NCBI GenBank assembly: GCA_013365365.1 | Contig: JABVXU010000055.1 | Span: forward strand, 109,501-173,500 | Source of the DNA: Cruorifilaria tuberocauda | Taxonomy: Eukaryota > Nematoda > Chromadorea > Rhabditida > Onchocercidae | Direction of reading: 5' to 3' | DNA: 64,000 nt | Part shown: in pieces, positions 43,284-56,130 of the stretch | Layout of the letters: the number at the start of each line of letters is the position of its first letter | How positions within the stretch are numbered: the first letter of the stretch is position 1 | The notes under the pieces: generated by a model | What the model saw: the letters and a program-made list of their open reading frames with translations, nothing else | The model's database searches: none | What the model was told of the DNA's origin: nothing | Translations under genes and position numbers: made by a program

Positions 43284-44430
43284 CTAAAAGTTACGAAAAT
43301 AATTTTCCAATAGTCTAGCAACAAACTGTAAAACTTCACAAGCCTTAGCACGAGGATATGACATTCTGATGGATGAATTTGAATTTGGACAAGTAGTTGG
43401 TGGAAGAGCTATATCAGATAAAGGAGTCTCTTTGGTTGAACTGATTTGAGGGTTTTGATCGGAATCCGAATCTATTTCCATATCACAAACCTGTAAATAA
43501 AGGTGTAATTACATTTTTTTTTAATAAATTGAAAAGCATCTTTGACATCTTTACTCTCTCACGCTTTTATAGAAGTGATATTAATTCTTTACTAATATTT
43601 TATTCTGTACTTCATGATCTTCAGTGGGCTGTTGCGACTGAACGTTTTTAAGCAGTTCTTTCTTTGTAAGTCCAAGAAACGAGTCAACATAGTGGCCGAT
43701 CTCTTCTAATAAACTACACAATGTTTCGCCAGCATCCAATCCCTGAAACCAATTAGCTGTTATGTATATTCGCATGTTATTTTTAGCAAAAATTTGAAAC
43801 TTGAAACTTACGCACGAAAAGGGAAAAAGAGAGACAAACCTCAGTGATCATAATGCCATACTGCGTACTATAAAGAGCAAGAAGCTTCTTCCTGAGTATA
43901 TCGAGTGCTTTATTTTTAGTGAGATCTGGCGCAGATGTTCTTAATAAATCGACGGTAATATTTTCAGCATTTGACGCTACTTTTTGGTAACGATCCTGCA
44001 AAAATAGCAGTGATTCTCGATGCAAAAGTTAAACATGAAATCAATGAGAACTGAACATGATTTCTCATTAAACTTTCTTGCGTAGTTTATATAGTAAGGA
44101 AGTATTAAAGGATAAACAATATATTGATAGAAGCTCTAGATATTCAGGTGCTAGAAATGGTGCTAGGAAGTAGGAATCATAATGGCTTAAGAAACGAGTG
44201 AATGAAAAATTCCTAGATGATGGGAAAGGCCATCACATAATGAATAAAACTAAGTGAGTGATCCAGCATTTATTAGATTGAATTGCTGCATTTCAATAGT
44301 TGAAAACTTTACATACAGTGGCAGCGATTGTAGCGAAAATTTTCCGCCTTAGTTTATCAAATGAGCCTTCAAATTTAAAAGAGTCTACGAGCTTGCGCAC
44401 TTCGCTCTGCTCTACTTTCGTCACAAGCAT
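43284..44430 (-). CDS. BOD1: BOD1/Shg1-like protein
   Basis: BOD1 helps chromosome bi-orientation by controlling PP2A-B56 at kinetochores; the related Shg1 domain occurs in COMPASS histone-methylation complexes. Four exons on the minus strand join in phase 0: 44430-44317, 43995-43840, 43742-43593, 43490-43284, giving 208 residues. The ATG directly follows an in-frame TGA, and a TTTTCAG acceptor ends 22 bases before it. The N-terminal half matches the family pattern: LVDSFKFEGSFDKLRRKI (Gly-x-Phe-Asp-x-x-Arg-Arg), then YQKVASNAENITVDLL, KNKALDILRKKLL, and a later helix from LDAGETLCSLLEEIGHYV. The C-terminal part is Ser/Asp-rich (MEIDSDSDQNPQ) and looks disordered. Resemblance was judged from memory over about 110 residues, so the family is likely and the cellular role is inferred. 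Confidence 0.72.
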
Positions 44431-44452
44431 TCACAATCCTTTCCCACACATC

Positions 44453-47400
44453 CTGAAAAGCATTGTAATAAGTGAAATAATTTAGATAAATGACGAACCT
44501 AAAGCACTATAGAGCTCTATAAACATATAAATTGAATAACCAATTCATAAAAACACACTCCTACTCCTTAATACTCCATCCGAAATCATAGATAAGTCAC
44601 ATATTCGGCAAATCATTCAATCCTACAACGGCTAATGAGAAAATAAAAATATTATTCAGGAATTTCTGATGTAAACCTTTGCTTTGATAATTACAGGCTG
44701 AAAGTACGACTGAGCAACGGAATTTGAAAGTACAATGTGATGTCTATACTTTTCAGAGTAGTTTTATAGGTTGAAAGAAGAATGTATATATAACTGCAAG
44801 AGACAACAAGCTACTTTGGAAAAGCACATGAACCGCCTTGAATCTAAAGAGAAGCAAAGATCCAAAAACTGTAACTCACTAAATGCAACAAAATCGGATA
44901 TGGAAGGATCGCTGTTTCACTTACTTACCATATGACATTCAGACCAGACAATGCATGAAACCATCATAATGAACAAACACGTAGTATGTTACTCTGAGTA
45001 ACACGATCTGTTCAAAATTCGTATCGAAAATTCCTACGTTACAGTATAAAATTGACTTTTGACTTTAAACATTTCACATTTAATAAATCTCAATTATACC
45101 ATTGATAGAAGTTTATTTAGAAAATTTCCTATTGCTTTTGTTCTCTTTTGCTAAATAATAGTTCCATACTGAGTACAGTATTCTTGCATGTGAATCATAA
45201 ACGATCTTAGATTCGTATTTTTTTTCTGATTTATAATGGTGACCTCCTATCATAGTAATTTTACCAGCAAAACATGCTTGATGAAGTTTGGTGATTATAT
45301 TGGCATTTTTTAATATATAAACACATATATTTAAATATATAAAACAAATTGGAAGATAGTTGTTAAAATTTGTGAAAGTAAAAAGTTCGAAGAAAATATG
45401 AATTAGAAAACTAAAATAATAATCGAATTATTATCATGACACTTGTGAAAGCATTTAAAAGCAAGATTTTTAGAAAAAAAAGCAAAATGGAAAATCAAAT
45501 TAATAATTCAATTATTGCGAAGCAAAGATTCCAACGAAAACATTACATAGAAAATTAAATTAACAATCCAATTATTAGCACGACCTGTGAACTAGTAACT
45601 ATGATATTGATTGCAAACTTAGCCTTTTCAAGAATGCTAAACTAAATACTAAGCATGCTTCTTTTTCTTTTAATTTCAATTCAATAAGGAAAGAATTTTC
45701 TCATAACTAAACTATGAAATAATTATTCCAGTGATTAATGTTAGTTTAAAATTTTATTAGCATTTTTTGACTCATTATTATGTGTTTTATATCAATTGTG
45801 ATAACTTTTTACAATTGTCATACAACTTAATAATTTTAGTTGAATTTTCAAACGAATATCAATAATTTTTCCACTCAATAATGGTGCAATTCAAAGTATT
45901 ATTTATTGATTGTTCTTCTCTAAAACTTTTAATTGATAATCTATAAGAAGAAGGCGATCACATTTTGTGTTATAATTTCTATTTTCATTATAATTTCATC
46001 AAATATTTAAAATTTGCTTTGAATAAAATTTTGGTATGGATTAAAAATTATTATCTTGCTATTTCATCGCACTATTTTTCTTTAAATAATATTGTAATTA
46101 ACATTGAATTTGAAAATGATTTACTTTTTATGTTGTTATTATATCATTTTCACTTTGATCTGTTGTTCAATTGTTTTTACGATTTGCTTATCAATTTATG
46201 AATTAAATAATATTATTTATTGCCTAACTACAATTATTAACACTCATTTAGCATCTAAAAAGATTTAACAGTTTTGATAGGTTACAAAAAAGAGTTCAGT
46301 TGAATTAGAAAGAGTTATAGTTGCAAATGATTCCTTTTTTTCTTTTTTTGGATGAATTTCTTAGAAACGAAATATTGGTCTATTTAAGCTGTTGATAGAC
46401 TTCCGTGCTATATACTATTTATAATACTTGACAACATTGGTGAAAAGCGAAACTCTGATTGCGTTTTCCATTTATATGATTATAAATTGTCCAATTTTTG
46501 AATTCAACATCCATCTTCTATTAACCCAAGCAGTTGTTGTCCAAGTAGATTGCAAGGTTGAACTTTCAATCCAATTTCTATCGCATTTTCATACTATTAA
46601 AAGTTTATATTTAAACGACTCAATAATAGAAAATATGAGTTGTACTTTTAATTACCGCAATATGCAGTAATTTTATTAAAACTATAAAACTTAAATAAAC
46701 CACGAATATAATGCGATATTTGCTCCATTTCGTTTAATTCTTAATTTTATCGATATTTCGTCACTACAAAAGATAACAATGCTATTGTGATAAGAGATTA
46801 TTTGAAAGAATTATGGAGAATTTTTTCGTTTTCACTTTTGCAGATAAAATAATAGTGTATTGATTGATTGCGGTTTTTTAAAAAAGTAAGAAAATGATTT
46901 TTGAGAATTGTATTGATCAGTGATTTCTTTCTTTTGTATAATCCAGAAGTTTTACAGCTGTTAATTTTATTTTTGTCTATCGAAAAACATCATGGCTAAA
47001 ATGGAGCATTTCAATCTTCTCTTCATAATAATAAGCTTCTCCGTGATTGTTTTCTGTGAAGTGTCATTTGCAGTCAAAATTTTCCGAAAATCCCTTCAAT
47101 AATTCATTTTCCTTCCTCGCTCTTACCGAATCACTTCATGGATAACCATCAATAGCTTAAGTAAAGCATTTATCCTCAACTAAAGAAGAATATGATCGTC
47201 TTATGCAATATTATTTCTTTTCTTTGTACAATCTTCTAGATCTAACGTTTTCCATTTATCTATCAGAACTGACTGGCTTTATTGATTTATTCATTATTCT
47301 TTGATCTGTTCAAGGTTAGCTGTTTCACTTGTGCAAATCGTTAAATCACTTGTAAAATTCATTTTTAAATGCAAAAACTGATTGGCGAATTCACAATTTT

Positions 47401-49779
47401 GAAGTTCCTACTTTTCTGATCTCAAGCTCGTGACTGATTGCAAGAACCCTTAACTTTAAAAGCTTATCTGTTCTGGATGGGTATCGTGAACGAATAGATC
47501 TTTGAAATTTAAGAGTCTTTCTTCCAATCAGAAACTAGAATGTCCAGCCTTATTCAATATAATAGACATTTTTTTCAATTTTTTTCTCACTCCTTTTAAC
47601 GATTCATCGCTAAAATGTTTTTTTGTGCTTGCTATGAACTGAAAGTATTTATAATTAAATCGGTTGATGCAATTCGAATATTATTAAAACTTGATGAATT
47701 CCAATCTTTATGAGTGTAATAACAAGCTTGGTATTAATTCTATTTAATTACATTTGCTTTGTTTCGAGAATAAAAGAGGGAAAAACGAAAATTCAAGGAT
47801 TTTTGAATGATTTCAAACGAATCATTAACAAGTTTATTTACCTTGAATGCTTCAATTATTATGCATATTTTTTTTGCAGCATTAAGACATAAACAAGTGT
47901 TTTACTTTTTATTTTTGAATATTTCCCAAATCTGGAAATGTTTAACGTTTTTTACAGCAATTGAACCTTCTCTTTTTTCTTCTCTCCTTTTTTCATTACT
48001 CACAAGTTCTTAATTTTTCGTTTTAAAATTTTACTTTGTGAAAAGAAACTGCATATTCAAAAAAGCTGGTGATCTCAATGTATGAATGTTATACATAAAT
48101 TATCAGGATAATAGTTCATTAGAATAGCATAGATAATTTAATTTGTTGGTCTGTTCTCCAGGAAATTGTATTTCAGGCAAGAATAATAGATTGCTCAGTT
48201 TTTTAACATATGAATAGATATTCTTAACCGAAAAAGAAAGTTAATTAATGCAGTAGAGATAAGCACGATGATAATGACGATTATTGTGGATTTACAAGCC
48301 GTTTAAGTTTGAAAATTTTATCATGCAAAACATTTTTCAGTTTCTGGAATTACCACTAGGTCACTTAAATTAAATAATTCTTTCACACTAGCGAAGGGAA
48401 AAAAATAAAGACTGTAATATTCAGAAAGTAATTTATGCAAAAAAAAGAAACTGAGAATTATTTCATATATTAGTGATTATAAAAAAACTAAGCACAAGTT
48501 TTTCTTTCGAAATTAGAGATTAGAGTAATGACAGTGAAATTGATACCAGTCTTATCTGTTTCCAAAATATAATAATAATCATGCAAGTCATTCGTTTTGT
48601 CGTAAAACTTTTTATGGACATTTCTAGCTTCCTTTTTCCTCCTCCTTTTCTTTTTTTTTCATTATTTTTATATTAAATCGATAGTATCAACCGTTATAGC
48701 AGTAGGATAATGTTTCAAAAAATGTCTTATTGCTTTTTTTCCCCCTCAAGTCTATTTCCACCTTCGCAAATTCAATAAGTTTAATTAAATTTATTCTATA
48801 CACCAATTAAATGGATATATTTTTACTGATATCATGATTGGATAACTCCGGATACTATGCTAACATTTAGAACCTGCATATTGATAGACGCTTACCAATC
48901 TATCTCGACACTTGACATCCGATACCTGGTAACATTGAATTTTCTGTATCTGTCCTTTTACATTAAATATAAATATAAATATCGCTGTTTTTATGTGTAT
49001 CATAATGACAATCAAAATTCTAAAATGGTTTAAGCATAATATCCAATCACCTTAATGTCATTTTTCGACGAAAGTAAAATAGCATGAGTAATTTCAAGTA
49101 GAGGAAATAATGAGTGCCAGTTTACATCGTTCCGAGTAATTTATTGGCATAATTGTTGTTCTTGTAAACCACTTTTCTTATTTGAATTTTTTCCGAACAA
49201 ATTCTTAAACATTCATTGCTGTTGATCTATTAGAATTGATCTTATTCGTATCTCGTTTCAAAAAGTTCAAAATAGTGTTTAATATCACAGGAGAAAAGAG
49301 AAAGATTTGCTTCTTTATCAAAAATTCCATCCAATTTCAGGGTTTCTTAAAAAGATCTATATTTCTAAATCTGGAAATTGAGTGGAATTATGTATCATAA
49401 TTTTTAATCAAAGCATGTAACACTTGAAATTCCAAATTATTGTCTAAAATAAATATATTATTTCAATGCCATCAATGAATAATATAAGTATTTATAAAAG
49501 AGTATTTTGTTATGGTCTTATCAAATAAGATTTAGATAAGTCTGATACATTGTACTTTGGTATCTGAAAAAAAATCTATTTCATTCAAAAAATTCAATTT
49601 TTTTCGTCATTGCATTCCTTCATAAACTAACTAATTGGATTTTCATCATCACATTCCATTTTAACTTATTGAAATAAGATTTTAATGAGTTATCGTAGAG
49701 TACGTGATATATTTACACTTTAACAATTAATGATTGTAATAGAATTCCAGAATACGAAAAAACAAAGGTGCGCATTAAT
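44453..49779. other. A+T-rich spacer between the BOD1-like gene and cat-1
   Basis: Divergent region of about 5.3 kb. It is extremely A+T-rich with many short direct repeats, and no supported gene. Frames here are low in complexity. A TTCCAG acceptor ending at 49750 lies 29 bases before the cat-1 ATG. Neuron-specific control sites for cat-1 would be expected here but none can be named. Confidence 0.55.
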
Positions 49780-52700
49780 ATGGCAGCATTTGCTGAATTA
49801 ATTGATAAGTATCGGCATAACCGGAAAATGCTATTATTCATTGTGTATATTGCTTTATTTTTGGATAATATGCTTCTGACCACTGTTGGTATGTCACTTA
49901 AAACCAAATTTTTTCCATACAAATAATTGGAACTTTCGACAAATGAATTAAAAGTTCAAGATTTAATTAAAGCAAAATTTTTGGTAAATAGTAAATCTAT
50001 TGTATTTCTGATATAATAAACAATATTTGTCTATATTTTAAGTAGAAAAAAAAACTTTATTTTTAAAATTTCCATGATTATTTATTGCAGTACCAATAAT
50101 ACCGGAATATCTTCTACGATTATCACATCCAAATTCAACCGATTTACTTTTGTACAATAAAATACCGGTATCAGGACATTCACGAGGCAAACGTGCTGCG
50201 TTTACGGAAAATAGAGAGGAAGTAGAGGAAAACGGAAATGAACAACAACCATTTATTTGGGATGATGCTTGGGAAATTCCAATGGATATGCATGTAGCAA
50301 CGGACTGGCAGAAAGGTCCATTGAATCCATTTCGTAAAAGCAAAACTTCGAGAAAAAAACCGTCTGAAAAAAGTTAGACGTTTTCAAGAATTTTTAAAAA
50401 GTTTAAAAATGCATTATATAATCTCAATTTTTGTTCACTTAGAAATTGATGGCAACTTAAATTTCGTAACGATACATAAATTTCCACTAGGTAAAACTTC
50501 TCAAACAACTACCATACGTATGAAATCGATAACAACGGAAGCGTCCATTATAAGTCCATTACAAGAAAATACAAAAGCGGATGAAAAAGTTATCCCGGAT
50601 GCTGCAGAAGAAGTGAAACGACACAATACTTTAGCTGAAGAAAATGTTTATGTGGGACTAATGTTTGGTTCAAAAGCGCTTGTACAGTTGGTAACAAATC
50701 CATGGATTGGTCCTCTTACCAATAAGTTAGCTTCCAGACAATATTTCTTCATAACATTCATCAGTTTACTCAACACCAGTAATATGAAATTTCAGACGTT
50801 CGTTTGCATCAATTAATAAAATAAACTTTATCAATAAATTAACAAAGTACCACCTATGATTAATTTATTCAAAATTCCTGAAAGAAAAAAAGGAATTATA
50901 TATAGTCTCAATTTTTCCTGAATGTTTTTCTCTTATTCATTGCTTATACGAACTGTAGAATTGGCTATACAGTACCGATGTTTGCTGGTTTTTGTGTTAT
51001 GTTTCTGTCAACCGTAATGTTTACATTTGGTACATCGTTTGTTGTACTATGGCTTGCTCGAGCTTTGCAAGGTGTTGGATCTGCATGTACAAGTACTTCA
51101 GGTTTGTTCGAAGTTACGTGCGATATTGCAGGAAATTTTTAATTGCAATACACTAGATGAAAGAAGCTATTTGTGAACTGATGAATTTCCGGATGCATCA
51201 TGTGGATAATAATTGTATCCATAAAGAGGAAGGAAGAAAAAAATGTATTTTGATCTAATAGGCATGGGAATGCTTGCACAAGCTTATCCGAACGATGAAG
51301 AACGCGGTAGTGCTATGGGTATAGCATTGGGTGGCCTGGCACTTGGCCTACTTGTTGGACCACCATACGGAGGAGTTCTATATCAGTGGTCAGGCAAAGA
51401 GTTGCCATTCTTACTTCTTGCACTATTAGCTCTGTTTGATGGCTGTAAGTATTATTCCTTTTTAGAAAGTTAAGATAAGCATCTTACACAAACAGGTGGG
51501 GGAAAAAAGAAAAAAAAAGATTGCTTCTTGACGAACTAATAATGATAGAAAAGTAAAAATCTTTTAAAAATATCTTGAAAATTTATGGATTTTTAAAGAT
51601 AACGATAACGATAACGGATAAGCTCAAAACTTATTTGTTTGATTAACCAAACTTCTAAATCCAAAGAGCTAAAATAAAATTGTTGCAGCTTTGCAATTTT
51701 TGGTGCTGCAACCGCGAATAGATCGTTGTGAACCGGAAGGGACTGGCTTAAAAGAACTTGCCACTGATCCATACATTATTGTTGCTGCTGGTTAGAATCT
51801 TTATTCTCCTTTTTCTTTTCTTCAATTTTCATTTCTTCATTTTGAATTTTCCATTCATTTCTAAAATTGAATAAATGCATGCTAATTATTGCCAAACATT
51901 CCTTCTTATTTACATGTAATGTATTTTGATATGCTAAGCTTTTTCTTTTTTACTATTTCATGTAATATTTCTGGTAATTTTCAGGATCAATAACAATCGG
52001 AAATCTTGGAATAGCAATGCTGGAACCATCGTTACCATTATGGATGATGGAATCTTGGCAGGCTAGTTCATTTGAACGTGGCATCGCATTTCTTCCGGCT
52101 AGTATGTCTTACCTGATTGGTACAAATATATTTGGACCATTAGCACATAAAATCGGACGGTTTGTTTTTATTTTAAAATAATTTATAATATTTAGAGTCT
52201 TTCTACTTGAAAACATGCATTCTCCTGAAATGATGAGTTTCAAAAAAAAACAACATTAAATTGCTGCAATATACCAAGAAGTTTTTAATTTCCAGTTGGC
52301 TGAGCAGTTTTCTGGGTCTCATAATAATCGGCGTTTGCTTGATTGTTGTAAGTTATTTAATTATATTGTTTGGGGAAAGTTTTTTAGTTCCATTTAAAAA
52401 TAAAAAAAGCAATGGATGGAGAATGTTTTTGGAATAAAGTAGGTATGAAAAAAATTTTTTTTAATTCAGGCATCACGCAAGACTATCTCATATGATATTC
52501 ATTCGACAGTGGCTTGAAGAATAATTTAAATTGTAGTTTAAGAAATGTCGGATTTCAAATTAATAGATTTCGGGATATTTTACTACTTGTTATTATAGAA
52601 TGTAAGATGTTGTGAATGACTGTGACTGTGATTAAAAATGATTGTACTCTTTAATTGATAATTGAATTAATTTTAGATTCCGACAGCTGAAGGAGTTGGA

Positions 52701-53740
52701 GGATTGATCGCACCAAATTTTTTCATGGGTTTCTCAATTGGTAAGATGAATATGTCACTTGATTGGATGATAGAATATGCTACTTGCATCAGTGATGTAA
52801 GTTATCAAAGTTAAAGAGATGCATTTAAGGTATGATTGATGCATCGATGTTTCCCCTGATGGGTCATCTGGTGGATATACGTCACGTTGGTGTTTATGGA
52901 TCAATATATGCAATTGCAGATGCAGCATTTTGCTTTGCTTTTGCCTTGGGTCCCTTTTTTTCCGGTCCTCTGGTTCGTTCCGTCGGATTCGCCTCGTAAG
53001 TTTCCTTCACGGTTATCACGATAAACACACTGAACTGCTTTCGCAAATTGATTAATGGAAGCGAAATATTAATTACAAAAAAGAAATACTTATTTGTTAA
53101 ATATTAACAAATTTGTAAGAAATTTTATGCATGAGGTATTGGAAGATTTAAACATTTATTAATTTCTCTTGCAAACAAAGTACCATTTTCAATTTCGTTT
53201 CAAAAATTTGATTTTATCATCGCATAACTGCAAAACTACCATAATTTTCAGAATGCTTCGCATAATTGCAGTAATAAACTTCGCATATGCTCCTCTCATG
53301 TTATTTTTGCGTAATCCACCAGCAATAAACAAAATCAATGACGTAAACAAATATTTTTTTTTCGTAACTATAACGTGTATTACTATGACCTTCTCCTGAA
53401 ATCGTAACTGAAATGTAACAGCAATATTCCAGTCTATCTCAGTCTATTACTAATTAACATTAGCTAGTTTATCATTTTTATAGGTTACAGATTCATTTAA
53501 ACTTTCAAAATTAGTGAAAATACTGAAATTGACCGGGAAATTCTGACAATTTCGTTTTTTTTTATGTAAATCTGTGTGTGGCACTAAAAAAAAAAGATTT
53601 CTTTGAATAATGAATTATTTCAGATCATAATAGAACCAGCAGACACGAAGAAATTCACGAATGATATATATGAAAAAATTGATGGTACTACTAATTTGGC
53701 ACGTCCTGAAATACGGCTCTTCGAAGGCTATCATTACTGA
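49780..53740 (+). CDS. cat-1: Vesicular monoamine transporter (MFS)
   Basis: VMAT loads dopamine, serotonin and related amines into synaptic vesicles in exchange for protons. Twelve exons join in phase: 49780-49888, 50091-50333, 50443-50725, 50959-51101, 51262-51444, 51689-51790, 51985-52159, 52296-52347, 52677-52740, 52830-52995, 53252-53342, 53624-53740, giving 575 residues. Key family residues are present: Asp29 in TM1 (LFLDNMLLT), Lys195 in TM2 ([10 protein letters not shown]), the RIGY-like NKIGY and [24 protein letters not shown], the [13 protein letters not shown] segment, Asp in GMIDASM, His in [10 protein letters not shown] and Asp in AIADAAF. These favour VMAT over the acetylcholine transporter UNC-17. 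The luminal loop between TM1 and TM2 is long (about 145 residues), with one NST glycosylation site and a basic RGKR. A trans-splice-like TTCCAG precedes the ATG. The last exon encodes a short cytosolic tail. Confidence 0.96.
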
Positions 53741-53761
53741 TACTATTTGTCGAGTTTTGTG

Positions 53762-53767
53762 AATAAA
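53762..53767 (+). terminator. Probable poly(A) signal of cat-1
   Basis: AATAAA 22 bases after the cat-1 stop codon. Confidence 0.5.
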
Positions 53768-54953
53768 TATTTCTTGCAATGAATGATAAGTAATAGATTG
53801 CGGATAAAAACGCTTCATGGCTTACCATTTTTAATATTTATTTTCCGTATCGGAGATTTCCCAAAAAGTATTCCCAAATTTTGAAAAAATGAAAAACTTC
53901 TTTTCGAATATTTTGGGTGAAGTGAATTATTATCATCGATCTTTAAAAATTGAAAACTGGTCTTAACTGGCTCAATACAAAGTTGCTAGTATTAAGTCAC
54001 ACTGAACCATATCATGATCCTCACTGAATTTAATATGAACCAGATCAAAATTTATAAACCGAAATTGGAAGCCGTATTCCTGAAGAAAGAAATCATATGA
54101 TTCGAATGCAACAATTTTAAAGCGAATTTTAAAATCAATTTTGGCTGAAATGAATAATTAAACGATCAAAAAAGATATACTACAAAAATAACAAGGGCGG
54201 AAGGGTGAACTAAACGTGCTTGCATCAGAATGATCCTTAACTTTTTTTAAGATAAAACACTGAAAGGAATTAGTAAAAGGTGATAAAGCCAAGGAGATGA
54301 AAAGCTAATTTCGAAAATTCAATCATTTCTATTCATTGGACTTCATCTCTCTACATAATTCATTTAAAATAAGCTTTCGTTAACGGCAAAACGAGCGAAA
54401 GAGGCCTCGTGTACTAATAATATAAGGTAATCATTTTAACCAATTTTCATATATGTCCCGAAATTTTCCATGTTTTCCTTTTTGTTATTTGTAGGATAGA
54501 TACCATGTAAGTTACTAACCATTTTGTTTGTTTCAAACCACTCATGAGTGATTAAGCGGTTAATGCTTATAGATTTTTTAGGAAAATTTAATATTAAGCC
54601 ATGTCGACATTTCGTTACACAATCAATCCGGAATCGTTGCACTGCTCGTGCTGAGGAAGTTTTGACTACCGGTTATACCGGCAAAAGTTTAACTTTCTCG
54701 CTGCTTAATTTCATAACGAAATCTAAGAACAGCTTGCTCATTCATTTTTATGATAATTTGTGCAGTTTTAATTGCATCACCTTCATATTCAATGAAATTA
54801 AAGATATTCTAACCAAATTATTTCTAATATTATTACTGCTGTACAATTTCACCTTTCGCTTTTAGTTTTCTGCTTAATTCCAGTAAAATCACAAAAAGCA
54901 ATTTATTTCTCAATTATCCAGAATATTTTTCAGAACTAGTAACGGAATTTTAG
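53768..54953. other. Intergenic region after cat-1
   Basis: No gene is supported. Around 54585-54690 all three plus frames and one minus frame stay open for 20 or more codons, with a TTTTTTAG acceptor at 54582, so an unrecognised exon is possible there. Confidence 0.45.
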
Positions 54954-55204
54954 GCATCTCAATGTGACTGTCTACAATAAAACATGAAACTTCGCCGGGC
55001 AAACAACTGAAACTAACATTTCGACAATGGACGATTAAAACACTGAAAGAGAAGATAATGGAAAAAACGGATATCCCGATTAGAATACAAGACATAACAT
55101 TCGGATGCATCGCAACAAGTCATCAATTTTTAGATAGCCTTATTAAATCCAATTATAAATGTAACATATTTTTAGTCAAAGCCTCGATGATGCACAAACA
55201 ATAA
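54954..55204 (+). pseudogene. Ubiquitin-like domain reading frame with an internal frame break
   Basis: From about 54991 to the stop at 55202 one frame reads as a ubiquitin fold: a strand (KQLKLTF), then WTIKTLKEKIMEKTDIPIRI with the IP turn, QDITFGC, a loop, and a last strand CNIFLVKAS. The expected first strand (HLNVTVYNKT) directly precedes it after a TTTTAG acceptor at 54953, but in a different frame; the shift falls within a run of four A near 54980. No start exon was found. This may be a decayed gene, an unassembled small gene, or a one-base sequence error. The ubiquitin-fold reading is judged by pattern only. Confidence 0.4.
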
Positions 55205-56130
55205 AGTACTACCGTAGATGGATACACGGTATACTCCACGCCGACTTACATTGAAATATCACAGCAGCCATCGCTTTGAGAATGCTTATCAGTTGAATTT
55301 TCATTTTTCATGCTAAACACAGATAATAAACCGATTTTCCCCCTTTCATAATTACTACGTAGCATAAATTCATTGTCGATGATACGAGTTCATCATTATA
55401 ATAAAATCAATACAAAAGAGAAGTTTAAAAAATCAAGAAAATACACTACAGCATTTTAAAGACACATTTGTTTGTATATGTATGGATATATTTATAGAGA
55501 TGTAGATATGACAGGAAAAATAGTGAGACAGATTTAGAAACCACCAAGGATTCAATCACTCCATCACATGTGATGACCCGTTTCTTGTCTCTTCTGATAC
55601 AAAAGGCATTCATAAAAATTCCGAAAATTTTCAATATTAATGCAACAGTCAGAGAAAATATCACTGTACTTTTTTTTGAATCAGATGAGTGACCGCTGGA
55701 CACATGTTGGACTCATAAAAGTTACCTTGAAATATTAAGTTGCTTGGAGATGGTAATGGAACAAAAAATAGTGTTGCAAATAAAAAATCTACTTTAAAAA
55801 ACCAGACATAAAGATAATACAATACAATCGTCGATTTTTATTAATATGAACAGAAATATACCGATAAGTGCTTCAACAAATGTCAGACATTCAACAATAG
55901 CAATGGCACAAATTACTGGTTAGTTGTCGCCTGAAATTCCGGAGGCAAACAGGGGAGTATTAACCAAAAATAAATGATGTAAACAAATAATTGTTGGCCA
56001 GGCTGAGGTAATTTGCAGTGGAGAGAAGAGAAAATACGGATTTTCAAATGTTTACAATCTCGCGTTCAAATGGTCAACGTTTAATTAAATTAAATACGCA
56101 AAATCGAACCGAATAATATAATGAAATATA
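55205..56130. other. Region 3' of the WDR26-like gene with one open plus frame
   Basis: Mostly featureless. At 55498-55692 a plus-strand frame is open for 64 codons after a TTATAG acceptor (starts RCRYDRKNSETDLETTKD, ends LFFESDE). The minus strand is open here too, so coding is unproven. It could be a last exon of the ubiquitin-like gene. Confidence 0.4.

Noticed and set aside
54910..55110. Minus-strand 66-codon hydrophobic frame
   Set aside because: It is antisense to the ubiquitin-like frame, which has the better fold pattern.
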